Shown: positions 56,713 through 60,192 of the stretch, in pieces
How positions within the stretch are numbered: position 1 is the first letter of the stretch
How the letters are laid out: each line of letters begins with the position of its first letter
The notes under the pieces: generated by a model
What the model was told of the DNA's origin: nothing
The model's input: the letters and a program-made list of their open reading frames with translations, nothing else
Database searches by the model: none
Origin: Alteromonadaceae bacterium
Lineage (GTDB): Bacteria; Pseudomonadota; Gammaproteobacteria; Enterobacterales; Alteromonadaceae
Direction of reading: 5' to 3'
Assembly (NCBI GenBank): GCA_014872785.1
Contig: WKFJ01000050.1
Location: 1 to 60,192, forward strand
DNA length: 60,192 bases
Program-made: the position numbers and the translations under genes

Positions 56713-58677
56713 TTGAAATATCGCGCTGAAATAGATGGCTTGCGAGCGCTTGCTGTTATTCCCGTCATATTGTTTCACGCCGGTTTCGAATGGTTTAGCG
56801 GTGGATTTGTTGGGGTGGATGTATTCTTTGTTATCAGTGGTTATTTGATCACCACAATCCTTATAGAAGAGATCGAGAAAAATCGATTTAGCATTGTTCA
56901 TTTTTACGAAAGGCGTGCGCGAAGAATCTTACCTGCATTGTTCTTTATCATGCTGTTGTGTCTTCCCTTCGCTTGGATGTGGATGCTGCCGTTTCAAATG
57001 AAAGACTTCTCACAAAGCCTAGTGGCAGTGAGTCTATTCGCCTCAAACATTCTGTTCTGGAGTGAGAGTGATTATTTTGCCCCCGATGCTGAGGATAAGC
57101 CGCTGCTACACACGTGGAGTTTGGCGGTAGAGGAGCAGTATTACGTTTTATTCCCAATATTCCTCATCCTAACTTGGCGTTTTGGTAAACATAGAGTGTT
57201 TTGGGCAATTGTTGCTATAGCCTCTTTGAGCTTATTACTGAGTGAATGGGGATGGCGCAATGACCCAACAACAAATTTTTATCTAATACCAACGCGAGCT
57301 TGGGAATTATTTGCAGGCTCTATTGCCGCCTTTATAGTGCAAAAAAATGGGGTTCAGAAAAATAATGTTCTCGCCCTGTTAGGTTTAACGGCCATTCTTT
57401 TCTCCATTTTTGCCTACGACGAAACTATTCCTTTTCCAAGCGTTTATGCATTAGTTCCTGTATTGGGAGTCGTGTTCATTATTCTTTTTGCTGATAAAAC
57501 GACACTTACAGCACAGTTGCTCAGTACCAAAATATTCGTAGGGGTTGGGCTTGTCAGTTATTCGGCATATTTGTGGCACCAACCATTGTTCGCGTTTGCT
57601 CGGATAAGAACCATAGGCGATGTAGCCCCTTCATTGATGGCTTTATTAAGTTTGGCTTCTATTGTTCTTGCGATTGCGTCTTGGAGGTTTGTTGAACAAC
57701 CTTTCAGAAAGGGGAGCTTTAGTCGAAAATGGATTTTTGGTGTCAGTGGCGTTTTCATCCTGGTATTTATCGCGCTTGGTGTTTTAGGGCATAAAACTCA
57801 AGGCTTTGCTAATCGCTTTCACGGTGATATGAGAGTTATTCAATCTGCAACAAAAAGTGAAAACCCTTACAGAGAGATTTGTAGGATTGATACTATGGGA
57901 GAGATTACACACGTTAACATGGATTGTTGGTATGGCAATGTGGATGACAGTACGCTTAATATCCTATATTGGGGAGACAGCCACACTGATGCTACTGCAT
58001 ATGAATTGCACAGAACAATGCCTGAAGCATCAATCTATCACGCAGCCTATGCATCTTGTCCACCTGTTTTGGGACTCGTTAGACAGGATTCAGTGTCAGA
58101 ATGTGATCAATTCAATGAAAAAATATACACATTCCTAGCAGAACAACACTTTGATGTCGTAATTCTTTCAGCCAGATGGCGAGCTCATTTTACTGGCCAA
58201 AAGTTTAACAATGGTCAGGGCGCCACCGAAAATTACCAAGTTATATATGACACTGTTGACGACTCGAAACTGGACACCAGAGAGGGGCGCGTTGCTAATG
58301 CAACTATAGAATTTGTCACCAAACTCGCTGGTAAATATCCTAATACCAAATTTGTTGTGTTAGGCCAGATACCAGAAGCTGGGTGGAATGTACCGGTCTA
58401 TGTTGCGAAAAAGTTTTTGAAGGATGGAGTGATACCTAATGTATCGATTGATAGATCTCATATTGAAATGCAAAGTGCTATTGTTGCCAAGACATTTAAA
58501 GAACTGGAGCAAGAAAATGTGTTTTACTTTGAAGTTTTAGATGTGTTTTGTGATCAAAGCCAATGTCATCATAATTTTGGCCGTGACTTGATTTATAAAG
58601 ATGATGATCATTTAACTGTGTTCGGCGCCAATATGTTGGCAACTGAACTTAAAAATGTGCTCACTAATCTTCAGTGA
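56713..58677 (+). CDS. OafA-type membrane acyltransferase with C-terminal SGNH domain
   Basis: This 654-residue protein starts at TTG 56713 after AAGGA (KYRAEIDGLRALAVIPVILF). The N-terminal acyltransferase-3 domain (about 1-370) has ten or so helices. The conserved LFHAGFEWFSGGFVGVDVFF lies near residue 20 and FYERRARRILPALFFIML near 65. A transmembrane anchor leads to a periplasmic SGNH hydrolase-like domain. That domain carries LYWGDSHTDATAYELHR (catalytic Ser near 423) and DDHLTVFGANML near the end with Asp and His. Such enzymes O-acetylate surface polysaccharides, LPS or peptidoglycan; the acceptor is unknown. Confidence 0.9.
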   Translation: MKYRAEIDGLRALAVIPVILFHAGFEWFSGGFVGVDVFFVISGYLITTILIEEIEKNRFSIVHFYERRARRILPALFFIMLLCLPFAWMWMLPFQMKDFSQSLVAVSLFASNILFWSESDYFAPDAEDKPLLHTWSLAVEEQYYVLFPIFLILTWRFGKHRVFWAIVAIASLSLLLSEWGWRNDPTTNFYLIPTRAWELFAGSIAAFIVQKNGVQKNNVLALLGLTAILFSIFAYDETIPFPSVYALVPVLGVVFIILFADKTTLTAQLLSTKIFVGVGLVSYSAYLWHQPLFAFARIRTIGDVAPSLMALLSLASIVLAIASWRFVEQPFRKGSFSRKWIFGVSGVFILVFIALGVLGHKTQGFANRFHGDMRVIQSATKSENPYREICRIDTMGEITHVNMDCWYGNVDDSTLNILYWGDSHTDATAYELHRTMPEASIYHAAYASCPPVLGLVRQDSVSECDQFNEKIYTFLAEQHFDVVILSARWRAHFTGQKFNNGQGATENYQVIYDTVDDSKLDTREGRVANATIEFVTKLAGKYPNTKFVVLGQIPEAGWNVPVYVAKKFLKDGVIPNVSIDRSHIEMQSAIVAKTFKELEQENVFYFEVLDVFCDQSQCHHNFGRDLIYKDDDHLTVFGANMLATELKNVLTNLQ

Positions 58678-58786
58678 GCATGAGGTACCCAATTAGAATT
58701 TCTTACATTTCATTTCTCTGCTTTCAAAAAGCATTCCTGTTGGTTTTGATTTGGATCAACACGAGTCTCCAAATACTGATTAGTGG

Positions 58787-58816
58787 TTGTAAGGCGACGG
58801 TTTAAAAATATATAAT
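58787..58816 (+). promoter_or_regulatory. Promoter before the putative oxygenase gene
   Basis: TTGTAA (58787-58792) is followed after 18 bases by a perfect TATAAT (58811-58816), 73 bases upstream of ATG 58890. Confidence 0.55.
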
Positions 58817-58889
58817 CGCGCACAAATAAAATGTGTGTGAGAGTCTTATTTTTACTGCTCTCATACATGATTTGGAGAAGTATACGGAC

Positions 58890-59861
58890 ATGTCATCAAG
58901 ATTTGATTATCTGATAACAAAAATAGAAGACGCTGATTTTTCAGAGCATCCCTTCAAACATATCGAGATTACAAATTTCCTTAACGAGGATGACTTCAAT
59001 GAAATCATCTCGTGCACCGAAGTAAATATGCCGGAATGTGGTTCTGATTCAGAGCTTTTTGAAGTTTTGTTCGGAAATGGGGATCAAATGATTCCTTTCC
59101 CAGGGGCAATTACGGACCATCTCGAGTACATTAGAAATAGACGGAAAAACAAAGACACTTTGAGTCATTCAGCAACTGAGTCAGCGGGTGTAGTTTTGAG
59201 GTTAACTGAGCCAAAATCAAATGTGTTAATTCAGTTTAAAGAATTTATTGAATCTGAAAAGTTTAATTCAGCATTGGCAAAAAAGTTTGGTATCGAATAT
59301 TCAGATTGTACAAAAGATTCAGGTGTGCAGAAGTATTTAGACCAATATGAAATTAGCCCTCATCCTGATTTAAGGAAAAAAGCATTAACCTTCATGCTTA
59401 ATATCAATCCTGCCAAGGACTCAGAGTCTGCAAATCACCATACTCATTACTTAACGTTTAAACCTGAAAGAAAATATGTCGGCGAACTGTGGAAAGGTAA
59501 TCCTTTGACTGAGAGATGTTGGGTGCCGTGGGACTGGTGCGATACGGTTAAACAACAAAAGCAGAATAACTCCATCGTAATCTTTTCTCCCTCATATGAT
59601 ACGATGCACGCTGTTAAAGCTTCATATTGTCATTTGAAAGGACAACGAACCCAAGCCTATGGCAACCTTTGGTATAAAGAAGGGGAGGGCGCAAATTTCG
59701 TCCGATCTACTAAGAGGCTGGATTGGTGGGATTTTGATTTCCAAAAAGAGCCTGTACAAACTGCTTCTGATTTGTTGGAAAGGTCAATGAATTATTTGCG
59801 TCGTAAAGTTTTGGGTGACAAAGGTAAAAAAGTAGATGCATCGAGATCTGATCATTACTAG
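58890..59861 (+). CDS. Putative 2OG-Fe(II) oxygenase-like protein
   Basis: The start was set at ATG 58890, with GGAGAAG upstream; the frame opens at 58833. The 323-residue protein shows the order of residues expected of a 2-oxoglutarate/Fe(II) dioxygenase: SPHPDLRKK with an HxD pair at about 158 and 160, a distal His in DTMHAVKASY at about 240, and an Arg in QRTQAYGNLWY at about 253. The core has KALTFMLNINP and CWVPWDWCDTVK. I base the call on this pattern, not on a confident family match. It lies after an acyltransferase gene, with its own promoter and a strong terminator. It may modify surface glycans or an aminoacyl substrate, which is inference. Confidence 0.6.
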   Translation: MSSRFDYLITKIEDADFSEHPFKHIEITNFLNEDDFNEIISCTEVNMPECGSDSELFEVLFGNGDQMIPFPGAITDHLEYIRNRRKNKDTLSHSATESAGVVLRLTEPKSNVLIQFKEFIESEKFNSALAKKFGIEYSDCTKDSGVQKYLDQYEISPHPDLRKKALTFMLNINPAKDSESANHHTHYLTFKPERKYVGELWKGNPLTERCWVPWDWCDTVKQQKQNNSIVIFSPSYDTMHAVKASYCHLKGQRTQAYGNLWYKEGEGANFVRSTKRLDWWDFDFQKEPVQTASDLLERSMNYLRRKVLGDKGKKVDASRSDHY

Positions 59862-59891
59862 CCCTGCTTTCAAGGAAAGAATCTTCAATTA

Positions 59892-59923
59892 AAAAAAATA
59901 GCCTCAGAAGAGGCTATTTTTTT
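59892..59923 (+). terminator. Terminator after the oxygenase-like gene
   Basis: The core stem TAGCCTC / GAGGCTA with loop AGAA is flanked by an A run on the left and a T run on the right. Confidence 0.88.
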
Positions 59924-60057
59924 GATCGTACTGAAAGATTTATTCCACATATTTTATTGGTTAGCTACTTGTGATTCTTAAACCCAGTTTTGGTTTTTTA
60001 CTAGAATTTACAATGTGCTATCATTTGATTATCTAGTGAGCTAACTTCGATATCTCC

Positions 60058-60192
60058 ATGCACTCGCAAGCAATCACATTCACTATCAATCGTCTTAAGC
60101 TCAATACACTCTTAGTGCTCCTGCTTTGTTGCTTTTCTGCAAACGCCAGCATCTTAATTTATATACGTGATGACGTATTAAAAAATTATGAA
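60058..60192 (+). CDS. Secreted protein, N-terminal part (gene cut by window edge)
   Basis: An open frame from ATG 60058 runs without a stop to the window end (45 codons). The translation starts MHSQAITFTINRLKLNT and continues with a hydrophobic core LLVLLLCCFSANA, consistent with a signal peptide cleaved near ANA-S. The visible mature part reads SILIYIRDDVLKNYE. The family cannot be recognised from the fragment. Confidence 0.5.
   Translation, partial: MHSQAITFTINRLKLNTLLVLLLCCFSANASILIYIRDDVLKNYE

Overview
The window is chromosomal DNA of a gammaproteobacterium, most likely a marine member of the Alteromonadales (Alteromonas/Glaciecola/Paraglaciecola-like). This is inferred from the roughly mid-40s GC impression and from conserved gammaproteobacterial blocks: queA-tgt-yajC-secD-secF, suhB-trmJ-(cysE)-iscR-iscS, ndk-rlmN-pilW-rodZ-ispG-hisS-yfgM-bamB-der, and xseA divergent from guaBA. 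I see no tRNA, rRNA, insertion sequence, prophage or CRISPR array. The window opens inside an outer-membrane barrel gene and ends inside a secreted-protein gene.

Region 1 (about 1-27.7 kb) is mixed accessory and regulatory DNA. It holds an HD-GYP c-di-GMP phosphodiesterase, OxyR, and an ECF sigma / anti-sigma / periplasmic coiled-coil operon. It continues with a CPBP protease, YehS, the two-gene carboxy(nor)spermidine pathway, malate synthase G with a LysR regulator, and a sensory cluster. That cluster contains two equal-length tandem Aer-type receptors, CheV, and two solitary periplasmic binding-protein-like genes. A long minus-strand run follows (27.3 to 20.75 kb): DUF2170 (YjfI), PspA-like, TrkA-N potassium channel, DUF2491 (YjfK), DUF350 (YjfL), YgiB-like and a glutathionylspermidine-synthase-like ATP-grasp enzyme, then rhomboid and VC0807-like membrane proteins. 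A small DUF6471 protein is encoded divergently and may regulate the run.

Region 2 (about 27.9-56.6 kb) is core metabolism: queuosine modification, Sec translocation accessories, an inserted secreted-protein pair (helical protein plus M14 carboxypeptidase with a GlyGly-CTERM-like tail), inositol monophosphatase, TrmJ, CysE, IscR, IscS, Ndk, RlmN, PilW with a LysM domain, RodZ, IspG, HisS, YfgM, BamB, Der, a DMT transporter, XseA, GuaB and GuaA. The striking local feature is the iron-sulfur cluster locus. A nearly perfect tandem pair of IscR sites precedes iscR, but iscU, iscA, hscB, hscA and fdx are all absent between iscS and ndk. IscS itself lacks the usual C-terminal tail and the His next to the PLP lysine.

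Region 3 (about 56.7-60.2 kb) looks like surface-glycan or accessory DNA: an OafA-type membrane acyltransferase with an SGNH domain, a putative 2OG-Fe(II) oxygenase, and a partial secreted protein at the edge.

Assignments rest on motif recognition, reading-frame inspection and family knowledge held in memory; no database search was run. Several start codons were moved inward from the longest reading frame where a Shine-Dalgarno-like sequence, signal peptide or family start supported it.
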